Positions 52,771 to 64,000 of a stretch of 64,000 bases of DNA are shown in pieces. The notes under the pieces were generated by a model. That model did not search any database, was not told the DNA's origin, and worked only from the letters and a program-made list of their open reading frames with translations. This stretch comes from Pomphorhynchus laevis. Lineage: Eukaryota; Acanthocephala; Palaeacanthocephala; Echinorhynchida; Pomphorhynchidae. The stretch is from positions 1 through 64,000 of the forward strand of contig WNNJ02001936.1 of NCBI GenBank assembly GCA_012934845.2. Direction: 5' to 3'. Within the stretch, counting starts at the first letter, position 1. The number at the start of each line of letters is the position of its first letter. Position numbers and translations under genes: made by a program.

Positions 52771-53981
52771 TAATTAATTTATTTACGAACTTATTGTGAG
52801 CCAGCTATTTGAGCTAATGCTCGTATGTTGTTGAATGTATAATAATAACACTATTGACGGGATTGCAATAAGGGAATGAAGTTGATAAAAGTTTAAAATT
52901 AGGTACATTTTGTAAATTAATTTAAAACACATTGCGATATGCATATTTATGTGAGAACCCGCGAGTTTGAGATATAATCTGTGATTTTCCTAATTTTGGA
53001 AATTTGATTATTCAAATGTTCGCAAATCATTTTTTAAAGCAATTCTCAAATACGTTTTTAATTTTAATTTTTCAATATTTTTGCCATTACTCCCAATCAG
53101 AGGTAAAGTTTTATATCGGATTTACGAATCTAATATATTTTTAAGTTTGACGTTATCGCTTATAGTTATACCTTCTTATTTTATTTAAATTTTAATATAT
53201 CTCAAATCTTGCAATTAGGTGGAAATAAAAATATAATTGTCAGATTCCATCAAAAAGTTAAAAAAGAATGAAAATCCCATGAGATCTAACGGTATTAGGT
53301 AGATGATAACACTGACTGAATTTAAACAATGCCTATTGAATGGTTAAATTTTTAAGCTGGATTTATTGTGATTAATGCAAGCTACTTAACATTAACATTA
53401 AAGATATCGATAGTAAATGTCAATCAGACTGTTGAATAATGAGTTAGGCAATTTTGAAATTAACGATGGAAGAAAATTACCAACAAAATGATTGTTAACT
53501 ATTACTACAGTAGCTAACATTTGACCATTACTATATGAAAAATGTACTTTTTTATCTAGTGTAATATATGAAATAAATGAAAGCAAAAAATTGTATAAAT
53601 TCAATAAATTGTGTAGAAGGCATATGAGCAATCGACGGGCCTCCGAGCATTTTCGTCCGTCCTGCCGCTAGAAATTGAAGCTGATAGATACAGATCAACC
53701 AATTGTATTTTATAAAATTATTACATTTTATAAATTAGTTGGGCTCTTACGGTCAGAACAAGATGAAAATATGGTCCCCAAAGTGCTTAAGCTTGCCCAT
53801 CCGTAGTGTAGACAATTCGTTATAAAACCAGCTTGCTTTGTCAGTTGATAACTATTGAAATGCACGACAACAGGGAATGCGAAAAACCGAAAATATGAAG
53901 TAATAGTCGATTTAAAGTTATTTGTCGTCTCGTCTAGCTTTAGACTTCTTCACCTGCTATAAGCGATGGTACGGTAACAAG
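52771..53981. other. No gene seen
   Basis: AT-rich and unassigned. The minus-strand frame 53398-53631 has no recognisable family. Confidence 0.55.
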
Positions 53982-54104
53982 TCATAAAGGGTATATAATT
54001 TAGAATGTCCAAAGGGTATATGATTTAGAATGTTTCAAAGGGTATATAATTTAGAATATCCCAAAGGGTATATTCTAAATTCGACAGAGAACAACCCTTT
54101 ATGA
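53982..54104. repeat. Short tandem repeat inside a foldback
   Basis: Three and a half units of about 25-26 bp (AAAGGGTATATAATTTAGAA) at 53986-54072, flanked by TCATAAAGGGT and its reverse complement (53982-53992, 54094-54104). Confidence 0.88.
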
Positions 54105-56084
54105 TAGACAAGCTATTTCAAGCATAAATGTAAATCGTATGAGCATATCCCCTCCAAAATTATCATTTGATCGGTGTCATTGTAAAACGTATTGTACCAT
54201 CTTGTTCATGTGATTAAAATCATATTTAAAAGGGAACTTCTTAAACCAAGATTTTATAATAAAATGGCACAATTTTTAATTATAGGAAGCTGGCAAAAAG
54301 TTTGTTAATCGGTCACTTCTTTGCTTATTCATTATCCAATGTGTTTTGTGTAACTTTTGAATTAATGTGCCGTCTATTAAAAATAATTAATCTACCTGTA
54401 TTCTTTATCTCCATGCAAAATTTAAAAATTTCCAAAACATTTTACAAAAGCTAAATATCAAATTATTGCATCGCTTGTTTTGCTAGTTTAACAGCTATCG
54501 TTTTGAATTGGTTTTTTTGTAAATTATGCTGTGTGCATATTGTATCATTTTAAAATAACATTTGAACTATTCATGTGCTTTAAATAACGAGGACAAGTTT
54601 TCTGCATGTTATTGAACACTATAAATTTAAGAGCTTTCGTTATGCCTTTCGTTGTTACTGGTTTGTCAGTCTATTTCCGGTAAAATATAATTAATATCAG
54701 GATGAATTGAGAAGAAAATTTCATTACGCTTACCTGACTCCATTACAAAAATCGACAATTCAAGCTTTTGTGTATAACCTGTCGCTTGAATAGAGCAATA
54801 AATTCTAAAACACAGTTTGTACTTTCTATACACATTCATTCTTTCTCTTATTTTCTACCTGTTGTTATTAGTATGTATGGATAAAACTTCAAACATTGGA
54901 TGTGACTAATATTCCCTGAACTTGTCTGGTTGCGGGAATGAAAAAGTGTATTATAATAAGGTGATTATGCCAATAATATACTGTATGTAAAGTATTTTTA
55001 CTAATTAACTTTTGTAGATGAGTAGCCTAGTCCGGTAAATAAAGAGGTTATTTTCATTAATTCTGTTAATCCTTTACGCAAAATTAAACTTTTACTTAAA
55101 AATGCATGGTGTGTGTGGTTTAGACCACTTATATTTTTGTAGGCCAACTAACAACAACGACATAACGATACAATGTCCGACTTGGCGTTGACAATCTTAA
55201 AACCAGTTTCGAGATATTTGTGTATCGATCGCTATTGTGCCTTTAATTATATGGCAATTAAAGGTTCATGTCATCAATATAATTACATGATTCATGTCAT
55301 CATCCACCATATCGTAAAGCCAATTAATAAATAATAAATAATAAAGCTAACGTAAAGCCAAATTTGAATAACTTGTAAAGATTAGAAAATGCTCATTCAG
55401 TTATCTAGAGCTTTACAATTGACCGACTTTTTACTACACATTTTGACTATTTTAAATCGGATTGTACGAAAGTATAAACTTGTTTATTGTGTAGTATATA
55501 ATCATCGCTGTCAAAATGTCAAATTGTTACTCGTTAAACTGATTTGTTTTAGTTTTGAACAATAAAAATATGTTGTATTAAATTTTTTAGGACAAGAGAT
55601 AAGCAGGATCAATAGTAATTTGATATCAACAATAATTTTCAATATTTTTTGTTCATTTCAGTTGACTTGCAAGCGGCTTGTATGCATGAGCGAAAAATTA
55701 GTATTAAAAATTAAGCATAAAATCTATAAGCATAAAAATGAAAAACAAAATTAATAAAAAATTAAAATATTATAAAAAATTAATAAATCGATTTATAAAT
55801 GCGAAATATCAAAATAACTTTTTTGTTGTCGTTTAACTATAACTGATTGTTCCTGAATATTTAAAAAATAAAATACCTAACCCACAACAATTATATAATC
55901 ATTAATAATGATTAATGATTATATATAATTTGATTAATAATTTGATTTTTTTAATTTGAATTTAAAGATTAAAATAATATAGCAAATTACTGCCTAATCG
56001 TAACATTATGTAAAACCAAGACACATCAAAATAATAATTCATATTTAAATTGTATTAATTTTGTATTATATTGTATTAATTGTA
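54105..56084. other. No gene seen
   Basis: AT-rich sequence without a recognised family on either strand. It has short AT palindromes near 55895-55930 and a small duplicated TTCATGTCATC (55265-55305). Confidence 0.5.
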
Positions 56085-56225
56085 TTGAATAAGAATTAGA
56101 GGTCATTAGGAGGAACTGCTAACAGGTTACGGCCCCTAACTCCTCTACCCAACATAGCAACGGGGCCAATCTTATTCGAACTTATTCTAATACAAAGTAT
56201 ATTATTTATTACTCATATCAAGTTA
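56085..56225 (-). repeat. 3'-UTR module of the YIDD element
   Basis: The pairing segments are present: CTGCTA (56116) with TAGCAA (56155), and GGCCCC (56131-56136) with GGGGCC (56162-56167). A 4-bp deletion shortens the first helix. The second is perfect. Confidence 0.65.
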
Positions 56226-56639
56226 AAATTCAAACTAGAGGAATTACATCAGGTGTCGGTCTTTATTCCTCAATCCCACGTAGCTATAATCCCACGTAAA
56301 TCTATATACATAAATTTACTCATTAGGAAAATGAGTTTCTTTGCAATATGAATATTTGCTTCGAATATAAGAAATGACATGATTTCACATTTTTTACTAC
56401 TTGACAAATTCGTATAGAATATTGAGAGACTGTAGACAAAGTCTCTTATGCTGTGTCTACACTGTCTTTTAAATACACTAATATTGTGTCTTAATACAAA
56501 ATTAACAAAATTTATTTAATTTAATACAAAATTTGTTTTAATTGATAATAAATAAAATATGTTTATTAAAATTCAATATAGTTTTAATCCCACGTAAATC
56601 TATATACATAAATTTACATAAATTTAAAAAGTGTTCGGC
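56226..56639. other. No gene seen
   Basis: AT-rich. A segment CCCACGTAAATCTATATACA occurs twice (about 56287 and 56589). Confidence 0.5.
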
Positions 56640-58138
56640 CGCGGAGCCGAACACTTGCTAATGGCGTATTTCCTCTGATGAAATTTGATCATTAAGAATT
56701 TTATTCTAATAAAAAGTATATTATTTATTATCCATCCATAAAAATTTGCCACTTAAGAGTTTAAATTTATTCTTTATATTATTGTGTTGATTTATATATT
56801 TTACTATTTTCTGCTTGATGTTATTTTTATAGTAACCTAGTTTAAAATATGTATCTATTAAATTATTTAAATGATTTTGAAGAAAGCCAACATCATTACA
56901 TATTGTAGCAATTCTCAAACTTTCATTATTTAATGTATTATATTTTATATTATATAGTATTCATGAATGCTCATGGAAAAATATGTTTCTTGTAAATTTA
57001 AATATGTCATCTTTACGATATAAATTAATAGTAGTTTTAGTTAATGTTATTTTAATGTTCATATCTAGATATACACCTTATTTATCATTAATATTGGTTT
57101 TGTTAAGAATAGGGCTTTCTGGATAAATGTGCTCACTAATTGAATAAAAATTATTTATATAATTTAGATTTATTTTATGCTCATGCAAAAATATGTTTCT
57201 TGTAAATTTAAATATGTCATATTTACGATATAAATTAAAAGTAGTTTTAATTGATGTTAATTTAATGTTCATATCTAGGTATACACCTTTAGGAACTGCT
57301 ATGTTATCAGGTTTCGCTTCCTATTCATCTACCCAATATATCAGCGAAGCTAAATACATGCTAATGATGTGTTTATTCTTATGAAATTTGATTATTTAGT
57401 AACCTTATTCTAATGCAAAGCATATCATTTATTCATAAAAATTTTCCTCAAATGATTTTAAATTTATTTTTAATATTATTGTTGATTTATATATTTTACT
57501 ATTTTCTGTTTGCTTGTATTTTTATAGCAACCTAGTTTAAAATATGTATCTATTAAAATATTTAAATGATTTTGAAGAAAGCTAATATCGTTACAAATTG
57601 TTGCAATTCTTAAAATTTCATTATTTAATGTATTATATTTTATATTCTATGGTATAAATGAATGCTCATGCAAAAATATGTTTCTTGTAAATTTAAATAT
57701 GAATCTTCACTAAAATCAGAATAAGGATGAGAGGTCATAAGAAGGAACTGATATGCTAAGATGTTTCGGCCCCTAACTCCTCTACCCAGCATAGCAGCGA
57801 GGCCAAATACATGCTAATGATGTATTTCCTCTGATAAAACTATCTAGTATCTTATTCTAATACAAAGTATATTATTTATTATCCATCCATAAAAATTTCC
57901 GCTAATGATTTTAAATTTATTTTTAATATTATTGTGTTGATTTATATATTTTACTATTTTCTGCTTGATGTTATTTTTATAGTAACCTAGTTTAAAATAT
58001 GTATCTATTAAATTATTTAAATGATTTTGAAGAAAGCCAATATCATTACATATTGTTGCAATTCTTAAAATTTCATTATTTAATGTATTATATTTTATAT
58101 TATATGGTATGCATGAATGTTCATGCAAAAATATGTTT
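56640..58138 (-). mobile_element. Tandem array of YIDD-element C-terminal ends and 3' UTRs
   Basis: Minus-strand copies lie head to tail: about 57850-58138, 57410-57700, 57078-57272 and 56700-57060. Each carries the C-terminal frame (FKFTRNIFLHEHS, CNDIGFLQNHLNNLIDTYF, IKQKIVKYINQHN). Between them sit 3'-UTR modules at 57748-57804 and 57296-57350. Unit borders differ, so this is not a simple tandem duplication. Partial head-to-tail copies are known for Penelope-like elements, which fits but does not prove that class. Confidence 0.8.
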
Positions 58139-58482
58139 TTTAGAGTAGTTTGGAACATGTAAAAGAAGGGAATTACAGCAACGCAAGGAACAGTAGACGA
58201 CGAGAATTGTCGAGAAAAGGAAGGCTGAAAAATGAAGGGATATGAGAAGTTACAAGGCGGAAAACAATGAAAAGAAGACGAATTTGAACACGACAATTAA
58301 TGGTAGACAAATCGAGAGAAGCAAGATGATAGGAGGTATGATCAAAACGACGAAGACAGAGTAGAATTCGGACGTTTTCGTTGACAATGCGTTATACTGG
58401 AAGAATAGTGGATTTTGATGAGTTATAAAATATACTAAGACAGTAATCAAGGCGTGAGAAAAGGAGAGAAGATATGAGAGTA
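58139..58482 (-). mobile_element. LINE-A internal fragment
   Basis: Starts at once after the YIDD array (TTTTTTAGAGTAGTTTGG). Minus-strand reading: LRRFDHTS equivalent, then HLASLDLSTINCRVQIRLLF. Here the frame across DHTSYHLASL is unbroken, unlike the three larger LINE-A copies, so this copy keeps the older state. Both ends are truncated. Confidence 0.85.
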
Positions 58483-59403
58483 TATATCATATCTAGATAT
58501 ATACGTTCTTTATCATATTATATATACCTTATATTTATATTTATATTTACGATGCATTATATTAATGTATTAATATATTATTGGTGTTTATGAATGCTTG
58601 TAAATGAAACTTACAGATGAAATAATAAAATAATTAGAAGTCGTGGCTACGAGTATAAATTATAATTTAATAGAATTAATTTTCCTCAATTTTACAATTA
58701 TCGATAGTTCAAATACGTATGATGTATAACGTTGTTCCGCGAAAACTAATAAAGGCAATCTTAATAGCGGCGCAGATAGCGACAAGAGTTTCAACAATGA
58801 AGACGAGGAGGTGGGCTGGCTTGATTCGATGCAATGATAAATATTAATTATGCTATTAATTATTTATTAATTGATTGTTAACGTTTTTGTGAAGTTGTTT
58901 GTGTTCCATGTTTTCATATGAGCCACTGACGAAGTCGTAACGCGGCGAAAGCTTTGGCAATATATATAATAACTAAGTCAGACTATGATCTGATTAACTT
59001 TTGCATTTTAACAAAATGAAACTGAGAAATAAGCGGATATTTAATTCTATTCTTAAATTATAGCATTAAAAGAAAATTTCTCTTCTATGCGTTACAATAT
59101 CAGTGAATCAATGAAATAGTAACATTTTATAACATGACAGGAACCAAAACAGTCGATTATACCAAAAGTTATAAAAATACTAGTTCGATTTTTCGGCCGA
59201 TCTTGATATTCCTGCCAGAAATTTAAAACATAAATACTCATATTTGTTAAATCTCTGTTAATATATTAATAGTTAAACATATTTAAACCTCAGTTATTCA
59301 TATAACTATTAGAATTTTGAATATAAATATAACATTTTGATACATCATTGTGAAGTAACATAATTATATTACCAATTATTATAGTAACACATATTACGAA
59401 TTA
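58483..59403. other. Unassigned AT-rich sequence
   Basis: No gene seen. It includes a hammerhead-like core at about 58929-58954. Confidence 0.5.
58929..58954 (+). other. Hammerhead-like core motif
   Basis: CTGACGA, then GTCG-TAACG-CGGC (4 bp with one wobble), then GAAA. It has the same arrangement as at 39715. No cleavage triplet or stem III could be assigned. Confidence 0.35.
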
Positions 59404-60045
59404 TTACTAGAGCATCCGATGCTGCATCGCAGTACGGACTCTACTTGAACCCTTACACATGTAAGATACTCTTCGTCGGAACACCTGAAGAAGTTATCAC
59501 TATAGATCATCAACTGATCAAGTGTGTACACTTATTCACCTATCTAGGTTGTGTAATATCGGACAACCATGACTCAGAAGAGGACATACTCTCAAAACTA
59601 GTCGGAGCTAATCGAGCGTTTGGCGGACTTTCGAAATTGTGGAAACGACGCGACGTTAACCTCAAAACAAAAATAAAAGTATGTGCATCAATAGTGCGTC
59701 CGGTACTACTATACGGCTGAGAAACCTGGCCTGACAAAAAGGTAATGATTCGCAAGCTAAAGTCGGCTGACCACATTTTCCTCGAATGAATTGCACACAT
59801 ATCCCTTTCTTAGTCCTTTTTCCTTTCTTGCTCAAGAAACTAACGCTTCTTGCTCCACCAAGATCATCATGGAAACGTCCTAATAAAGGAATTAGAAAGA
59901 CTCAAAAGAAGCCTTGAGCAAATTGTACGACCGTATATTTTTCAGAAGACCAACGTTGGATGGCGAACATACCGTGACAATTGGCTGGCTATATTGGAGC
60001 GACTAGCAAGGGAACGAGTAGCTTGGAAGCAAGGGATTTGTTGAG
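59404..60045 (+). pseudogene. RTE-like LINE RT C-terminal fragment
   Basis: Plus strand: SQYGLYLNPYTCKILFVG, VHLFTYLGCVISDNHDSEED, AFGGLSKLWKRRDVNLKTKI and RPVLLYG-ETW (59404-59735), then, after frame changes, GWRTYRDNWLAILERLARE (59955-60020). The YLG...DI...L.TK...LLYGCETW run is typical of RTE/Jockey-type RT ends. The catalytic motif is missing. Confidence 0.7.
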
Positions 60046-60659
60046 ACTTTTTTTCTTTGGATTTGTTTATTTTCTGATTTGAATTTTTAAAAATAGAAAA
60101 TAAAATTACATATAGCTTGCCGAATAGAGTTACATTAGAAAAACATGCGAAAAACTTACAAAACTTATTAATTTTACAAACTTATTAATTTTGCAATTAT
60201 TTAAACTATTTTTATAATTTTTGCCTTTAAATTCATGCATTTAAGTTTGAGTAGAATGAGCATAGGTTTTGTGAAGTTTGATCATTCACTGAAATACAAT
60301 AAAAAACGAAACAAAGGGTAAAAATATAAATAAAATAAATATAAATAAATAGATAAATAACAAAAATATAATAAATATATATATATAAAATAAATCCAAA
60401 TCCATGTACGAATAAAATAATAATATTATTATTCACCTGCTGGGTGAACAATTATATAAGGAACGAATAATAAAAATTCGGTGTGTGGTGGATTCGAATT
60501 GAGAATAATAGTTACCGCCCATACCATATATAGAACACATAAAATGTGTAATTTGGTATAAAAGCCAAATATAAACCAGCATTTCGAAACCAGAATATGT
60601 TCATAACTCTGTAAAAAATAAATCTAAATTATATTTAGATTTAATTATATTTAAACTTT
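60046..60659. other. AT-rich sequence before the long YIDD-element copy
   Basis: Low-complexity AAATA/TAAAT tract at about 60320-60445. Near 60566 the stretch AAATATAAACCAGCATT is shared with 19502-19518 and may mark the 5' part of the element. Confidence 0.5.
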
Positions 60660-62060
60660 TATTATGAATTTATTTAAAACAAAATCATTTAAACTCTATT
60701 CACCTAAATTATATAAAGATATGAAATATATGAAATATATGAAACATATATGAAATTTATGTTTCGATACATTGATGATATATGTGTATTTAATTCTAAT
60801 AATTTTTATTCAATTAGTGAACAAATTTATCCAGAAAGCCTTATTTTGCGTAAAAATTGTATTTTTACAATTATTTATAATGATTTAAATGTAAATCCAA
60901 CATATGAACGTAGTGAGTTGAGTTTAGAAACAATTATTACAAGTCACTGTTCTATAATGGATAAAAATGGTATAAAGGTTGAATCAGACAATAAAACTTA
61001 TACCTATATTATATTGGAATACAAAATTACATAAAAATCCAATAAAACCTAGGTTCATATGTAGTGCCTTTAGATGTACATTAAAACCACTTTCTGTCTA
61101 TATGAATAAAATACTTAAAGTAATTAGATCACACTTCAAAAAATACTGGTATAAAACACTATTTCAGTATTAATTCTACAAAAGAATTTTTAGAACAGAC
61201 AAAAGGAATAAATTTTCAAAATATAAATACATACGATTTTAGTACGCTTTATACAAATCTAGATTTAGTAGATATTAAAGAAGCGTTAGTAAAATTAATT
61301 AATCTTATATTCGGAAAAAGATATACATATATATGTTATAATAATTATAACGCCTATCTAACAAAAATTAAATCATCAAGTAAATATAAATATATGGATA
61401 AAATTGAATTAATAGAATCCTTAAATATTTTGATAAATCAAAATTATTTAAAAGTAGGGACATCTATATTTAGACAAGTAAAAGGTGTTCCAATTGGTGG
61501 TAATAGTAGCCCAATTATAGCTGACTTGTTTTTAAGCTTTATATAATATGAATTTGTTCATAACTGTGTAAAAACTAAATCTAAACAATATAAATATATG
61601 AAATATATGTTTCGATACATTGATGATATATGTGTATTTAATTCTAATAATTTTTATTCAATTAGTGAACAAATTTATCCAGAAAGCCTTATTCTTAACA
61701 AAACCAATATTAATGATAAAGAAGGTATATATCTAGATATGAACATTAAATTAACATTAACTAAAACTACTATTAATTTATATCGTAAAGATGACATATT
61801 TAAATTTACAAGAAACATATTTTTGCAAAATCATTCATGTTTGAATGAGCATTCGTGTATTTTAAATAATATTAAATATTAAATAATTAAATAATATGTG
61901 ATGATATTGGCTTTCTTCGAAATTAATTAAATAATTTAATATATACATATTTTTAAATCGGTTACTATAAATATTAAATCAAATAGAAAATCGTAAATTA
62001 ATTAATCGTAAAATAAATCAACACAATGATATTAAAAATAAATTTAAAATCATTAGCAGA
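60660..62060 (+). pseudogene. YIDD-type reverse transcriptase element, longest copy (possibly Penelope-like)
   Basis: Best view of the family. Pieces in order: a displaced YIDD segment (60750-60860), then LHKNPIKPRFICSAF with TLKPLSVYMNKILKVI (61030-61130), NTYDFSTLYTNLDLVDIKEA (about 61230, with the motif A aspartate), VGTSIFRQVKGVPIGGNSSP and IIADLFLSF (61460-61545), FRYIDDICVFNSNNFYSISE (about 61610-61670, catalytic YIDD), then YLDMNIKLTLTKTTINLYRK. DFSTLYT, GVPIGGNSSP and a YIDD box define an invertebrate RT family that I associate loosely with Penelope-like elements. I see no GIY-YIG endonuclease. Frame breaks lie near 61020, 61180 and 61545. The YIDD segment occurs twice, first joined out of order upstream. 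Confidence 0.75.
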
Positions 62061-62114
62061 AAATTTTTAAAGATGGATAGTAAATAAACTAATTTGTATT
62101 AGAATAATTATAAT

Positions 62115-62490
62115 AAAAAATATGCTTTGTATTAGAATAATAAATTTTTATGGATAATAAACAATATGCTTTGTATTAGAATAATAAATTTTTATGGATA
62201 ATAAACAATATGCTTTGTATTAGAATAATAAATTTTTATGGATAATAAACAATATGCTTTGTATTAGAATAATAAATTTTTATGGATAATAAACAATATG
62301 CTTTGTATTAGAATATTAAATTTTTATGGATAATAAACAATATGCTTTGTATTAGAATAATAATTTTTTATGGATAATAAACAATATGCTTTGTATTAGA
62401 ATAATAAATTTTTATGGATAATAAACAATATGCTTTGTATTAGAATAATAAATTTTTATGGATAATAAACAATATGCTTTGTATTAGAAT
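62115..62490. repeat. 44-bp minisatellite
   Basis: About 8.5 units of 44 bp (TATGCTTTGTATTAGAATAA and the following AATTTTTATGGAT part), with unit starts at 62121, 62165, 62209, 62253 and so on. The unit is the coding end and start of the 3' UTR of the YIDD element. Confidence 0.95.
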
Positions 62491-62560
62491 AATATACTAT
62501 ATAATCAAATTTCATCAGAGGAAATACGTCATTAGCGAATATTTTGCACGATATTTAATA
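62491..62560 (+). repeat. 3'-UTR piece of the YIDD element
   Basis: AAATTTCATCAGAGGAAATA, as in the module copies at 26518 and others. It breaks off at about 62545. Confidence 0.7.
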
Positions 62561-63620
62561 TCTGTGGAGACAAGAAGGGAGAGGAAAAAGTATTCAAAAT
62601 GGGATGATGGGTCAAAAGGTAGCAAAAGGTGGATAAGGTTATCAAAAGTTGGTAAACGACGGTAAAATGGGGCAAAAGGAGACCAATAGGTTTTTCTGCC
62701 TCCACAGCTATTAAACATGTTGATTCATGTTCCATCTTTGTTTGCCTCTTTCTAGTAGGCGTATCATATGCTCAATTTGACCTCCTATTTATGCAACCCT
62801 CGCTCTTCATATATTTCCCTTTTCCAACTCAATCCAAAAGCTTTTATTCAACCCCCTTTGTATAAAGACGTTATCCCGTGCCCAATTTGCCCGATTTTCT
62901 TTTCGGCAGTATCATTTTCCTACCTTGTCTTCTATTCTCGCTTACATTCGATAAGGCTTACTTTTGCAACCCTTATACTCCTTTTGCTACATTTGACCAA
63001 TTTCATCCCCTTATTAATACTTTTTCTTCTCCCCTTCTGTCTCAGCAGTTATTAAACCTAATGATTCATTTTTCATCCTTGTTTGCCCCTTTTCAATTAG
63101 GGAGCAAATTATTACCATTATAAAATGTTCTATGCTTAATCGATTTGATTAAAAATCTGGGTTCTGGTATCAACAACTGATAAAACATTGTTGGTATTAA
63201 TGGAAAATTTTGAGCTATTTTGAATTTAAAATAAAATTAAAATTTTAAATTAGTTGTGGATACAGAGAGGAAGAATAAAAAGTATTCAAAATGGAATGAG
63301 TGGGGACAAAAGAGGCAAGGGATCAAAATGAGGGCAACGGGTGCAAAATGGGGCAAAAGGATGCCAAGAGATGCAAAAAGGTTTAAAAAGAACGTAAGTG
63401 GTAAAAATGGCAAAAATTGGAAAAAGAGATACGAAATGGGACAAGAGGGATAGACTGGGGCAAATGTGGACTAAAGAGGATTATAAGTGTAGCACGGGAA
63501 TGGAAAATGTTGCAAAAGAGCACTATGACTGTCGAGAAGGAAACGTATAAAGGAGGTGAAATTGCAATGAGATTAGGAGAGAATAACAGTGGGGAGGGAA
63601 ATAAAGGAGGAGAGTGAATA
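62561..63620. repeat. Purine-rich repeat family, direct and inverted copies
   Basis: 62565-62700 and 63256-63440 share AAAAAGTATTCAAAATGG and AAAATGGGGCAAAAGGA in the same direction. 62880-63060 is a reversed copy (pyrimidine-rich on the plus strand, ATACTTTTTCTTCTCCCC). The strand bias in 63250-63620 is strong. The Lys- and Arg-rich frames read from it show no family. Confidence 0.75.
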
Positions 63621-63915
63621 GCAATGGAAAAGGGTAAGCACGTTGTTTATTATTTTACCGCTTAAATATTCCTGTTAAGATTTTAGAGTTTTGTCTCAGA
63701 AATGTAATTTTTGAATTATGTAATTTGAATTATTTTTCAATTTTAAATCACAATATTTTAAACTATTACTATTTTAAAATGTTCTATGTTTAATCGATTT
63801 AAATAAAAATTTGGATTTAGGTATTTTCAAAATTTCTGTATTGAAAACTGATAAAACATTGTAGGGTATTAATGGAAAATTTTGAGCTATTTTGAATTTA
63901 ATTTTAATTTTTTAC
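63120..63915. repeat. Direct repeat pair at the right end
   Basis: 63120-63245 and 63773-63915 share AAAATGTTCTATG.TTAATC, ACTGATAAAACATTGT and TTAATGGAAAATTTTGAGCT. They flank the purine-rich repeat, suggesting a larger element or a tandem unit of about 650 bp. Confidence 0.75.
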
Positions 63916-64000
63916 TAAAAATTAAATTTAACTTCAAATTGCTAAAACGTCTCAAACCGATATGATATTTGTGTCAATGATAAAATGAGATTATTGCTAA
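63916..64000. other. No feature seen
   Basis: AT-rich window end. Confidence 0.5.

Overview
This is AT-rich, repeat-packed nuclear DNA from a multicellular animal. The evidence is one spliced Src-family tyrosine kinase gene with GT-AG introns, N-myristoylation, SH3, SH2 and kinase domains, surrounded by metazoan-type retroelements. I cannot fix the phylum. A 42-nt intron next to multi-kb introns and the retroelement mix would suit a flatworm-like or other lophotrochozoan genome, but that is inference.

Left third (1-20742): a minus-strand Src gene. Seven coding exons can be assembled with matching phases: 20219-20742, 16285-16406, 12830-12993, 10447-10615, 8580-8738, 8356-8537 and 323-488. 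Together they encode about 495 residues, from the start codon to the middle of the kinase C-lobe. The last exon(s) lie left of position 1. The introns carry a decayed RT/endonuclease element (3900-6340), a truncated LINE end (7925-8215), a hAT transposase relic (about 14640-15490), a (TA)n tract and many fragments of a YIDD-type, possibly Penelope-like, RT element.

Middle (17.8-31 kb): two large inverted repeats. The first (1147-bp arms, nearly identical) brackets the Src start-codon exon. The second (about 496-bp arms) lies further upstream of the gene. This zone also holds three copies of a repeat with a conserved 65-codon frame, at least nine copies of a short motif with a palindromic TCAGTTAACTGA-like core, and a recurring 3'-UTR module that could fold into an interleaved (pseudoknot) pairing.

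Right half (28.7-60 kb): a LINE graveyard. There are two related CR1/L2-like subfamilies (here LINE-A and LINE-B), an older relative (LINE-C), CR1/Jockey-like pieces and an RTE-like piece. A LINE-A copy sits inside a LINE-B copy and creates a false 631-codon fusion frame. LINE-A and LINE-B end in a 3' hairpin whose stem differs by paired changes.

Right end (56-64 kb): a tandem array of YIDD-element ends, the longest YIDD-element copy (60660-62060), a 44-bp minisatellite grown from that element's end, and purine-rich repeats. No host gene other than Src is supported.
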